Assembly (NCBI GenBank): GCA_022572905.1
Contig: JACZUZ010000179.1
Coordinates: forward strand, 1-5,299
Length of the DNA: 5,299 nt
Source: Candidatus Zixiibacteriota bacterium
GTDB lineage: Bacteria > Zixibacteria > MSB-5A5 > GN15 > JACZUZ01
Reading direction: 5' to 3'
Part shown: in pieces, positions 1 to 5,235 of the stretch
Layout: the number at the start of each line of letters is the position of its first letter
Position numbering within the stretch: position 1 is the stretch's first letter
Program-made: the position numbers and the translations under genes
The notes under the pieces: generated by a model
Database searches by the model: none
Seen by the model: the letters and a program-made list of their open reading frames with translations, nothing else
Told to the model about the DNA's origin: nothing

Positions 1-259
1 GTTTGTCAAGGCCGCATAATCACCATATAGTCCAGCAACTTCCCATCAGTCTTGCACTTACAGAATCTGGAGACGGCACTCCTCCTGGCATAAAGATACC
101 GATGATTACTACGGCTATCCAATGTCGAGTCGCCCCCAGCGGCCCCAGTCATGTGTCTCACTAGTTGGCTCCAAAAAATTTGCTACGAATTTAGGGTCTG
201 AGTAATTCCAAGATAACGAAGGAGAAAGTACCAACGCCCTAGATGGGCTTGCAACTTCA

Positions 260-294
260 GAGGGCGGAGAGGCAGGGATTCTATCTCCGCCTTT
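260..294 (+). terminator. Possible terminator-like hairpin
   Basis: GGCGGAGA at 263-270 pairs with TCTCCGCC at 284-291 (8 perfect pairs). Adding A-T and G-U pairs outside extends the stem to about 10-11 pairs, closing a 13-nt loop. The descending arm runs into only three T residues (292-294) before CCG, so the U-run is weak. No upstream gene is recognised that it would end. It could equally be a structured remnant or a minor RNA element. Confidence 0.3.
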
Positions 295-436
295 CCGTTA
301 AGAATATGGCGTATAGCAAGTTGCGGTGCAACCTCAATTCGTGCAATTGATTAGGCTGTTTGTCTTGGTTTGTGTGAGTTTAGTGGGAATTGCGTGGGTT
401 TGTGCGGCCGTAGCTTCAGTTTAGCATCCACAAGGC

Positions 437-471
437 GTATAAAAAAGCATGCTTTCCCCAGCAGGGGATAC
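437..471. repeat. Nested inverted repeats, possible minus-strand terminator
   Basis: GTAT (437-440) and ATAC (468-471) enclose a perfect 12-bp palindrome AAAGCATGCTTT (444-455) and a TCCCC-AGCA-GGGGA stem-loop (455-468). On the minus strand the small stem is followed by AAAGCATGCT and then a run of six T. That is the direction of the dockerin-like gene and its decayed copy, so a terminator for that unit is conceivable. The stems are short, and this is a weak call. Confidence 0.27.
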
Positions 472-588
472 ACACACGAAAAGATGGCGGGGTGTGGGTG
501 AGATAGGAGAGGCTCAGGGTCTTGTATACGAAACGACTTCATCAACTGGGAGGTTGAGAGCGTGGCTAAGTGTTCACATCATTCGTAT

Positions 589-705
589 CTACAAACACAC
601 CAGATTTCCTGGATTCGGACAGGCCGGCGCCGGACTGCCGGGTACAAAGGCGAAATTCACAATAAATGTGGCGTCATCCTGATCGCAACATGGAGGTGTG
701 GCGCC
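589..705 (-). pseudogene. Decayed dockerin-like repeat fragment
   Basis: The minus strand between the stop of the secreted dockerin-like gene and base 589 still encodes a recognisable repeat. It reads GATPPCC, then a short DQD, then DATFIVNFAFVPGSPAPAC, and ends in ...VCL followed by TAG (589-591). The intact gene reads GSPTPPCC, then the calcium loop, then DAIFIVKYAFEEGSPTPPC, and ends in ECL and a stop. Over 19 codons I count about 42 of 57 identical bases with the first intact repeat. About 11 codons, covering almost the whole calcium-binding loop, are missing, so it cannot be a working dockerin repeat. It has no start codon or ribosome binding site and lies one frame off the intact gene. 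It may be the tail of a lost tandem copy or an extra C-terminal repeat cut off by a frameshift. Similarity is clear; history is inferred. Confidence 0.72.
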
Positions 706-727
706 GTACTGTGATCCAGCTATGACA

Positions 728-1399
728 TCACAGACATTCCGGGTTCTCAGCCGCACATAACGGGAACGGGGCGCCTTCTTCGAAAGCGAATTTCACAATG
801 TAAATCGCGTCTCCGATATTAACATCGCCGCCACCGTCCGCGTCAGCCTGACCACAGCAAGGCGGCGTCGGGCTGCCTTCTTCAAAGGCGTACTTAACAA
901 TAAAGATAGCGTCACCAATGTTGACGTCGCCCCCATCATCCGCGTCACCAGCGATTCCGTTGGAACAACATGTCCCACCCCCACCACCTTCGAAATCCTG
1001 CCAGAACCCACTATTGAGTCCAAAATTGGTGGAGGTTCCCACTCCGACTGCGGTTTGAGCAACTGTTCCCATCAGGCCGAAATTTGTTGACGTTCCGGAT
1101 GTTCCACCGCTGGAGAGAACCTGCCATTTAATCAATTCGCCGGTGGCGGGTTTGGAGACAGCGCTACTCGTGGAAACGCCAGGGTCAACGGAGGTCACCC
1201 CGAAAGATTCGTTTGTGGTAGTAGTGGTGGCCTTGGGGTCCGTTCGCTTTATGGTCGCCCTTTTCGTGACAGTTTTCTGATTGAGGACGATTTTTTCTTT
1301 CGAACTGGACGCCTTATTCTTAGTTCCCGCAATCGTCTGGGGAGCGATTATGAAGACCATTGCCACAAATAGGACTAAAATAATTGAGTGTTTTTTCAT
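728..1399 (-). CDS. Secreted protein with two dockerin-like calcium-binding repeats
   Basis: This 223-residue protein is predicted to be exported. Residues 1-25 form a signal peptide: MKK, a hydrophobic core (IILVLFVAMVFII), then a likely cut after TIAG. Residues 26-90 are a basic, then Ser/Thr-rich linker. Residues 90-134 form a small module with the octapeptide GTSTNFGL twice (102-109 and 121-128) around GTVAQTAVG, closing with SGFW; similar W...GT.GQ...GFW modules occur in exported proteins of FCB bacteria. A Gly-rich hinge follows. Two dockerin-like repeats then lie at about 151-178 and 185-212 (GDAD..GDVNIGDA.(F/Y)IVK.AFEEG). Six cysteines (144, 145, 181, 182, 215, 222) flank the repeats and may form disulfides. 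The loops carry Gly where classical dockerins have their third Asp. Dockerins bind cohesins in cellulosomes, but here a surface attachment or adhesion role is only a guess. The start at 1399 is chosen because a GAGGA site precedes it and the signal peptide begins there; an in-frame start at 1459 would lie upstream of the promoter's -10 box. Confidence 0.88.
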   Translation of the reverse strand: MKKHSIILVLFVAMVFIIAPQTIAGTKNKASSSKEKIVLNQKTVTKRATIKRTDPKATTTTTNESFGVTSVDPGVSTSSAVSKPATGELIKWQVLSSGGTSGTSTNFGLMGTVAQTAVGVGTSTNFGLNSGFWQDFEGGGGGTCCSNGIAGDADDGGDVNIGDAIFIVKYAFEEGSPTPPCCGQADADGGGDVNIGDAIYIVKFAFEEGAPFPLCAAENPECL

Positions 1400-1407
1400 C
1401 GTCACAT

Positions 1408-1412
1408 TCCTC
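1408..1412 (-). promoter_or_regulatory. Ribosome binding site fixing the dockerin-like gene start
   Basis: GAGGA on the minus strand lies 8 nt upstream of the ATG at 1399. It decides between this ATG and the upstream in-frame codon at 1459, which has no comparable site and would add 20 non-signal residues before the signal peptide. Confidence 0.75.
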
Positions 1413-1438
1413 AAGTGAGATAGGTTTTGCCTATGAAC

Positions 1439-1466
1439 AAGATACGAATACCTGCGCATATGTCAA
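1439..1466 (-). promoter_or_regulatory. Sigma-70-type promoter of the dockerin-like gene
   Basis: On the minus strand a perfect TTGACA (1466-1461) is followed after 16 nt by TATCTT (1444-1439, four of six consensus bases). Transcription would start near 1432, giving a leader of about 33 nt that ends in the GAGGA site and ATG. The complement of this -35 box, TGTCAA, is also the first member of the TGTCAC array, so a protein bound to the array could contact or compete with RNA polymerase. Confidence 0.6.
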
Positions 1467-1616
1467 TGGCGATTTGCAGCGCTGAGGAGTGTCACATACA
1501 CAAGGATTGTGATGCGAAATATGTCACTCTTCGCTGGGGAGATCGTCGATTTCTTGGAGATTTTTAAAATTGGGATAATCTGTCACATGATATTTCTTAC
1601 AGTATCATGCTGTCAC
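1461..1616. repeat. Array of TGTCA(C/A) boxes at about 30-bp spacing
   Basis: The hexamer TGTCAC occurs at 1490-1495, 1522-1527, 1581-1586 and 1611-1616, all in the same direction. TGTCAA lies at 1461-1466, and CGTCAC at 1400-1405 falls on the same lattice. Start-to-start distances are 29, 32, 59 and 30 bp, close to three helical turns or a multiple of it, so the boxes would lie on one face of the helix. Sequence between boxes is not shared, which argues for spaced protein-binding sites and not a tandem repeat. The array sits upstream of, and overlaps, the promoter of the dockerin-like gene. A regulator is inferred, not identified. On the minus strand the boxes read GTGACA, some as TGTGACA, resembling CRP/FNR half sites. 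Confidence 0.5.
1586..1609. promoter_or_regulatory. Inverted repeat between two TGTCAC boxes
   Basis: CATGATA (1586-1592) and TATCATG (1603-1609) are perfect 7-bp inverted arms separated by 10 nt. The element lies exactly between the TGTCAC boxes at 1581 and 1611, sharing one base with the first. The layout fits a dimeric operator. No U-run follows, so a terminator for divIVA is unlikely. Confidence 0.4.
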
Positions 1617-1702
1617 GTTATCGCATCCGGAACAATATTTAATTGATTTTGAGTTCGGTGACGATCACAATATCTTCGAAAGATGCTCTAATACGATATC
1701 GC

Positions 1703-2491
1703 CTATCGAGTTAAATCGCTAGCGAATTTATCCACTACCGAGTCAATTTCTCTTAAGATTTTCGCATTTTCTTCAGGCGATTTTTCACGGTCATTTTTTC
1801 GTCCAAAGACGATAATTCCGTCGTCGCCCGGCCTGGGGCCAGACGCGTTAGAATCATTATTCCCGACTGAAGCGGAATCTTTTGAGACAGAATCTCCGGT
1901 GTTGGATTCGTTTTCGGTAACTGTGGACTTACTCTGAGAATCATTTTCTTGAGGGCTTGCAATTTCCTGATTTGTTATTGCGGAGTGTGGCGTTTCCTTA
2001 TGAATTTCCGTCTCATCGGTCTTAAATTCCGACGATTTTGGTAATTCAGAATCTATTTTATCGATTTTTTCAAGATGCGTCGTTATTACAGACTTGATAC
2101 TATCCCTATAGGAGTCCTTGGCCTGCAACAATTCCGCGAAGCGCCGGTTTGTCTCGGTAATCTTCTTTTCCGCCTCTTCCAGAATTTTAGCGCCGCGTTC
2201 TTTGGCCGCTAACATGATTTTCTGTGCATCTGATTGAGAAACCTCCAAAACAGCCTGGGCGTTCTTATCCGATTCGGTTTTGGCCAGCTTCAATGCGTCT
2301 TCCAGGCCTGAAAGAGTCTTGAACCTTTCGTCCAGTCGTTGATACTTTTCGGTTAACTCTCCTATTTTAGCGAGAGTCTCTTCCAGCGTTGTGGCGATTT
2401 CTTCGCGGAAAGTTTCTACTTCTTCTTTGGAATAACCTCTTATTGTGGAGGAAAATTGATGATTGCGGATTTCATTTGGTGTAAAGCTCAT
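1703..2491 (-). CDS. divIVA: DivIVA-family coiled-coil cell-division or polarity protein
   Basis: DivIVA proteins assemble at curved membrane (poles and septa) and recruit division or growth partners. The 262-residue product begins with the family's membrane-targeting head: TPNEI at 4-8 and RGYSKEEVETF at 18-28. It lines up without gaps with the start of Bacillus subtilis DivIVA; the membrane-inserting Phe17 of that protein is Ile here, while Arg18-Gly19-Tyr20 is kept. Residues about 30-150 are charged, Ala/Glu/Lys-rich and clearly coiled-coil. Residues 151-222 are a low-complexity Ser/Thr/Asn/Asp/Glu linker. A distinct tail follows: DDGIIVFGRK at 223-232 and a last amphipathic helix at 239-262. 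This is much longer than the 164-residue B. subtilis protein. The start is firm: AGGA at 2502-2499 lies 7 nt before the ATG. It lies downstream of yggS on the same strand, as in the ylm-divIVA cluster. Family is confident; the role in this organism is inferred. Confidence 0.88.
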   Translation of the reverse strand: MSFTPNEIRNHQFSSTIRGYSKEEVETFREEIATTLEETLAKIGELTEKYQRLDERFKTLSGLEDALKLAKTESDKNAQAVLEVSQSDAQKIMLAAKERGAKILEEAEKKITETNRRFAELLQAKDSYRDSIKSVITTHLEKIDKIDSELPKSSEFKTDETEIHKETPHSAITNQEIASPQENDSQSKSTVTENESNTGDSVSKDSASVGNNDSNASGPRPGDDGIIVFGRKNDREKSPEENAKILREIDSVVDKFASDLTR

Positions 2492-2960
2492 TTTATTTTC
2501 CTTTAAGGCGACGAAGTCAAACAGTGGTATATTTCCGGGTCTCCAGTATCGGGAGAATCCGCTCTCGCAGAATTCTCCTTAATCACTCTGATTTGTGTTT
2601 TCCGAATCCTGCAGTGAAGGATGAATCAAAGAGTGAATTCAGGATAAAGCCCCGCGACTACGCTCCCCTTCTAAAAAAGAGTTTCGAAAATCACGTTTAC
2701 AAGCTGGAGTTTTTGTCGCCCCGGATATTTTCAGTATGCTTGCAAATTCGATGAAATTCCAGAGCGCTTTCCAACTTGTGATTTCTTTCAGGTCGGAAAG
2801 CTGAGAAAATATCGCTTTACCAGCCCTTATTCTCTCTTTCGACATTTCGTGACCCCAAATTTACCCGGAATTTGAGTGATTTATTCCGTTAGGGCGGCGT
2901 TCAAGATTCTTTCAGGGAGCGCCGGTATTGAAAATGAGAGAATTCTTGGTCGGCGATAGT
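2492..2960. other. Gap between yggS and divIVA with no firm gene
   Basis: In the Gram-positive ylm cluster this position holds sepF, yggT and ylmH, but I see none of their signatures here. The longest minus-strand frame (2639-2845, 68 codons, ATG at 2845) has no ribosome binding site, no hydrophobic segment typical of YggT and no recognisable family; its start is preceded closely by an in-frame TAA. A plus-strand frame over 2524-2754 opposes it and is no better. The region may be decayed or may be a long leader for divIVA. A structured hairpin lies at 2552-2578. I find no convincing terminator after yggS: CGGCG and CGCCG arms near 2890-2925 enclose a long loop and have no T-run. Confidence 0.5.
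2552..2578 (-). promoter_or_regulatory. Hairpin with GAGA tetraloop in the divIVA leader
   Basis: On the minus strand GGAGAAT (2578-2572) pairs with ATTCTCC (2558-2552). Inside, after one bulged T (2571), CTGC pairs with GCGG around a GAGA loop, a stable GNRA-type tetraloop. This gives 11 pairs with one G-U. There is no T-run in either direction, so it is not a standard terminator. It ends about 60 nt before the divIVA start and could stabilise, process or regulate a yggS-divIVA or divIVA transcript. Confidence 0.45.
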
Positions 2961-3668
2961 TTATAGCGGAGTTCTTTCTCCAAAAAGCGCTGTTCCAAGG
3001 CGCACTTGATTTGAACCCTCGGCGATGGCGATTTCAAAGTCTCCGCTCATTCCCATAGAGAGCACGGGAAGCTTCAAACCGAGTGTTTTTCGCGCTTTCT
3101 CGATTGTTTCTCTGGTGAGAGCGAATGATCTGGCTATTCTGGATTTGTCTTCGGTGTGAGGGCCCATTGTCATCAGACCGCTTACTTTGATTCCCGCCAA
3201 TCCGGAAATTTGGGAGACGAGTTCAACCGTTTTCTGGATTTCAACACCAAATTTCGCTGTCTCACCAGATGAATTCACCTCGATCAGAACCGCAATTTCC
3301 AGGTTGTTTTTGAGAGCCCTGGCGCCGATTTCCTCGGCTAGCTTGATACTATCCACAGAGTGAATCTCATCAAAAAGCTCCACCGCTTTTGAGGCCTTGT
3401 TGCTCTGGAGATGACCTATCATGGCCCAGCGGGAGTCTGGAATCAGGACTTTAAGACCAGGCAGTTTTCCTAGCGCTTCCTGAACTCTGTTTTCGCCAAA
3501 AAGCCTTTGTCCGGCTTGATATGCGGCGACTATTCGTCTGGAGTCAATCCTTTTTGTAACCGCCAAAAGTGTAACACTCCCGGAATCTCTGCCAGATTTA
3601 ATGGCGGCTTCGTTTATTTTTTCACGAACTCGCTGAAGATTGTCTTTTACTATTTCGGGAGTTTCCAT
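2961..3668 (-). CDS. yggS: YggS/PLPBP family pyridoxal phosphate homeostasis protein
   Basis: YggS proteins bind pyridoxal 5'-phosphate in the cytoplasm and keep vitamin B6 and amino-acid pools balanced; they have no established enzyme activity. The 235-residue length is normal. Family motifs run in order: LLAVTK at 34-39, with Lys39 as the PLP-binding lysine; FGENRVQE at 57-64; IGHLQSNK at 84-91; a conserved IEVNSSGE stretch at 129-136; GLMTMGP at 164-170; and LSMGMSGDFEIAIAEGS at 203-219, continuing to VRLGTALFG at 222-230, which forms the phosphate-binding end of the barrel. Asn220 stands where Thr is usual after Gly-Ser, a mild change. The ATG at 3668 is the natural start; the nearest good site, AAGGA at 3685-3681, is 12 nt away, a little far. 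It lies upstream of divIVA on the same strand and is divergent from alr, which encodes another enzyme of the same PLP fold. Confidence 0.95.
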   Translation of the reverse strand: METPEIVKDNLQRVREKINEAAIKSGRDSGSVTLLAVTKRIDSRRIVAAYQAGQRLFGENRVQEALGKLPGLKVLIPDSRWAMIGHLQSNKASKAVELFDEIHSVDSIKLAEEIGARALKNNLEIAVLIEVNSSGETAKFGVEIQKTVELVSQISGLAGIKVSGLMTMGPHTEDKSRIARSFALTRETIEKARKTLGLKLPVLSMGMSGDFEIAIAEGSNQVRLGTALFGERTPL

Positions 3669-3703
3669 GTCTTTTTCCCGTCCTTACAAATTCTCTTCCA
3701 TAA

Positions 3704-3735
3704 CATATAGTGAGAATCTCTCTCGAATGTGTCAA
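3704..3735 (-). promoter_or_regulatory. Probable promoter of yggS
   Basis: On the minus strand a perfect TTGACA (3735-3730) is followed by overlapping -10 candidates: CACTAT after 17 nt (3712-3707), ACTATA after 18 and TATATG after 20. The -35 box is strong but the exact -10 is unclear. Transcription would start near 3700, some 30 nt before the yggS ATG. Confidence 0.5.
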
Positions 3736-3803
3736 CCCGATAGACAAATTTGGCCCGAGAAGTTTCTGGCGTGAATTCAAAAAAAGATTTTGATTCGACT
3801 CAT

Positions 3804-3817
3804 GCAGTCGCGACTGC
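3804..3817. promoter_or_regulatory. 14-bp perfect palindrome between yggS and alr
   Basis: GCAGTCGCGACTGC is its own reverse complement. Its core GTCGCGAC recurs at 3853-3860. It lies about midway in the divergent yggS-alr intergenic region, upstream of the yggS promoter and 104 nt before the alr start, where an operator controlling either gene would fit. The regulator is unknown. Confidence 0.45.
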
Positions 3818-3852
3818 CACCAATTATCGCTCTTCACTAAGAGTATCATTCC

Positions 3853-3860
3853 GTCGCGAC
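3853..3860. promoter_or_regulatory. Second GTCGCGAC palindrome
   Basis: This repeats the 8-bp core of the palindrome at 3804-3817, 46 bp away measured start to start. With the following T the shared word is GTCGCGACT (3807-3815 and 3853-3861). Two copies of an 8-bp word this close are unlikely by chance. A paired operator site is inferred. Confidence 0.4.
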
Positions 3861-3920
3861 TACAAATAGCTAAACTTTTTCCTGAAACGCCGCTCAAGAC
3901 ATAAAAGAAAAGAATTCTCT

Positions 3921-5117
3921 TTGCCTTCTCCCAAGTCAGATCACCCGCTTTCATGGATCGAGATCGATTCTCAAGCCCTGGCGGGGAATATAAATTTCTT
4001 GCGTGGGCTATTTGATAGCGCGAATTCCGGAAAGAAGACATCCGCAACGCAAACTCTCCTCTGCGCGCCGGTAAAAGCCAACGCTTATGGGCACGGGTTA
4101 ATTGAGATAGTTCGTCTTTTGAGGAAACTCCCTGTGGATTATGTGGCTATTCATACTCTGGAGGAAGCGGCGGCCGCTCGCAAAGCGGGCTGGCGCAAAC
4201 CTATTCTGGCTGTGGGGTATATCGCCAGAGATCAATTCTCCGAAGCTCTCAAACTGGATCTGGAACCGACGATTTACTCTCTTGAATCATTGCGAGCGCT
4301 GCAAGAGGCGGCCAGAAAGACAAAACAAGTCGCGCGAGTTCATATAAAAATTGAAACCGGGACGAATCGCCAGGGTGTGTCCTCAAAAGAGCTGAAATCA
4401 ATTGGAAGAGAGATTCTAGCGACGAAGTTTGTGGAACTAGTTGGCGCATCCACTCACTTTGCGAATATAGAGGACACCACCGATCACACCTTCGCCTATG
4501 AGCAGCTGAGTCGTTTCAATAGAGCTGTAAGAACCCTGCGAAACCTGGGTCTGGATATTCCTCTGCGCCATACCGCTTGTTCCGCAGCGCATCTGGTGGC
4601 TCCGGAAACTCGCTTTGAAATGATTCGACCGGGAATAGCGCTGTATGGTCACTGGCCATCACGCGAAACATTTTTGTCGTTCAGGCATCTCCATCCGCAA
4701 ATGGAGAATGGCTCGTCTTTGAAACCAGTTCTGAGTTTCAAGACTAAAGTGGCCCAAATCAAAGTTGTGGAAACGGGTGAGACGATTGGATATGGCAGAA
4801 CATACCAGACCGAGAGACGCACTCGTCTGGCGGTGGCGCCTGTTGGGTATTATGACGGTTACAGCAGGGTCCTCTCGAATTTGGGTTATGCACTGATTCG
4901 TGGCCGCCGTGCGCCGATACGCGGACGAGTATGCATGAACAATATCACTCTGGATATAACAGGGTTGCGCGGAATCGAGCTTGAAGATGAAGTGACCTTG
5001 ATCGGAAAATCAGGCTCAGAGGAAATCACTGCGGAGCTTGTGGCCGGTTGGAGCGGAACAATCCAGTATGAGACTCTGGCCCGTCTGGGACAAAATTTAC
5101 CCCGCAGAGTCGTTTGA
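3921..5117 (+). CDS. alr: Alanine racemase
   Basis: This PLP enzyme converts L-alanine to D-alanine in the cytoplasm for peptidoglycan. The 398 residues cover both domains. In the N-terminal barrel, VKANAYGHG at 51-59 holds the PLP lysine (Lys52). HIKIETGTNRQG (141-152), GASTHFANIED (175-185), RHTACSAA (216-223) and RPGIALYG (236-243) follow, the last starting with the arginine that contacts the PLP ring nitrogen. In the C-terminal domain, GYGRTY (290-295) supplies the second catalytic base, probably Tyr291. GYYDGYSR (309-316), RVCMNN (336-341), EDEVTLIG (355-362) and GTIQYE (379-384) complete the family pattern. Asn340 stands where many family members have Asp (CMD). The start is taken as TTG at 3921: an in-frame stop lies at 3867-3869, no ATG or GTG comes between, and the family's conserved WIEID begins at residue 12. 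Only a weak AAAAGA-type site precedes it, suggesting modest translation. No terminator follows. Confidence 0.95.
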   Translation: MPSPKSDHPLSWIEIDSQALAGNINFLRGLFDSANSGKKTSATQTLLCAPVKANAYGHGLIEIVRLLRKLPVDYVAIHTLEEAAAARKAGWRKPILAVGYIARDQFSEALKLDLEPTIYSLESLRALQEAARKTKQVARVHIKIETGTNRQGVSSKELKSIGREILATKFVELVGASTHFANIEDTTDHTFAYEQLSRFNRAVRTLRNLGLDIPLRHTACSAAHLVAPETRFEMIRPGIALYGHWPSRETFLSFRHLHPQMENGSSLKPVLSFKTKVAQIKVVETGETIGYGRTYQTERRTRLAVAPVGYYDGYSRVLSNLGYALIRGRRAPIRGRVCMNNITLDITGLRGIELEDEVTLIGKSGSEEITAELVAGWSGTIQYETLARLGQNLPRRVV

Positions 5118-5146
5118 TAACCATTTTAATAGAATCTAAAATACTA

Positions 5147-5175
5147 TTGACAGTCCCCCGCAAGCCGACTAATTT
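5147..5175 (+). promoter_or_regulatory. Sigma-70-type promoter for a gene off the right edge
   Basis: A perfect TTGACA (5147-5152) is followed after exactly 17 nt by TAATTT (5170-5175, three of six consensus bases). The 25 bp upstream are AT-rich (ATTTTAATAGAATCTAAAATA), like an UP element. The expected start point is near 5182, inside a CRP-like palindrome. It would serve the gene entering at the right edge. Confidence 0.55.
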
Positions 5176-5180
5176 GCGCT

Positions 5181-5196
5181 TGTGAAAGAGTTCACA
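5181..5196. promoter_or_regulatory. CRP/FNR-type operator overlapping the transcription start
   Basis: TGTGAA-AGAG-TTCACA is a perfect inverted repeat and matches the Escherichia coli CRP consensus TGTGA-N6-TCACA at all ten fixed bases. It lies 5 bp after the -10 box, where a bound dimer would normally repress. The regulator in this organism is unknown; GntR-family or other regulators can bind similar words. Confidence 0.5.
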
Positions 5197-5213
5197 TGAT
5201 TCTGTTTCAAACT

Positions 5214-5223
5214 CGTTCGAACG
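5214..5223. repeat. 10-bp palindrome in the leader
   Basis: CGTTCGAACG is a perfect palindrome within GTTCGAACGAAC, 17 bp downstream of the CRP-like site and 13 nt before the candidate start at 5236. It could be a second operator or may be chance. Confidence 0.25.
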
Positions 5224-5235
5224 AACGCGGTGGAA

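Larger units (their letters stand above)
1..588. other. Left-edge stretch without a recognisable gene
   Basis: I see no supportable gene here on either strand. Frames are short, lack good ribosome binding sites and match no family I know. Two are worth recording. On the plus strand a frame open at the left edge runs from base 3 to a TAG at 162-164. On the minus strand the frame between a TAA at 351-353 and a TGA at 6-8 has only one internal stop (TAG at 183-185) in about 114 codons, so it could be a decayed gene, but its translation is not recognisable and chance is a fair explanation. The part from about 355 to 405 is rich in G and T on the plus strand and contains GGTTTGTG twice, at 367-374 and 397-404. 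There is no rRNA, tRNA or insertion-sequence signature. Confidence 0.6.

Noticed and set aside
402..475. tRNA-like start (GCGGCCG then TAGCTTCAGTTTAGC)
   Set aside because: It resembles an acceptor and D-arm, but no anticodon stem, T-arm or matching 3' acceptor strand follows.
449..682. Plus-strand frame of 77 codons and opposing minus frame at 351-545
   Set aside because: The plus frame runs antisense through the decayed dockerin repeat. Neither has a ribosome binding site or a known family.
793..1062. Minus-strand frame of 89 codons
   Set aside because: It lies wholly within the dockerin-like gene in another frame on the same strand and is a shadow of its repetitive GC-rich codons.
1400..1459. 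Longer N-terminus for the dockerin-like protein starting at 1459
   Set aside because: It would put 20 charged residues before a clear signal peptide, has no ribosome binding site, and its start lies upstream of the promoter -10 box.
1461..1616. CRISPR-like array, because of about 30-bp regular spacing
   Set aside because: Only 5-6 bases are shared per unit, whereas a CRISPR repeat is over 20 bases. There are no cas genes, so spaced binding sites are the better reading.
2524..2754. Plus-strand frame of 76 codons
   Set aside because: It has no ribosome binding site or family resemblance, and it crosses the structured leader of divIVA.
2639..2845. 68-codon minus-strand frame between yggS and divIVA as a small gene
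   Set aside because: It has no ribosome binding site, no recognisable family or membrane segment, and an opposing frame of similar length. It is mentioned only within the gap description.
3622..4047. Minus-strand frame of 141 codons spanning the yggS-alr intergenic region
   Set aside because: It starts antisense inside alr and ends inside yggS in another frame, both of which are certain genes. It has no recognisable motif.
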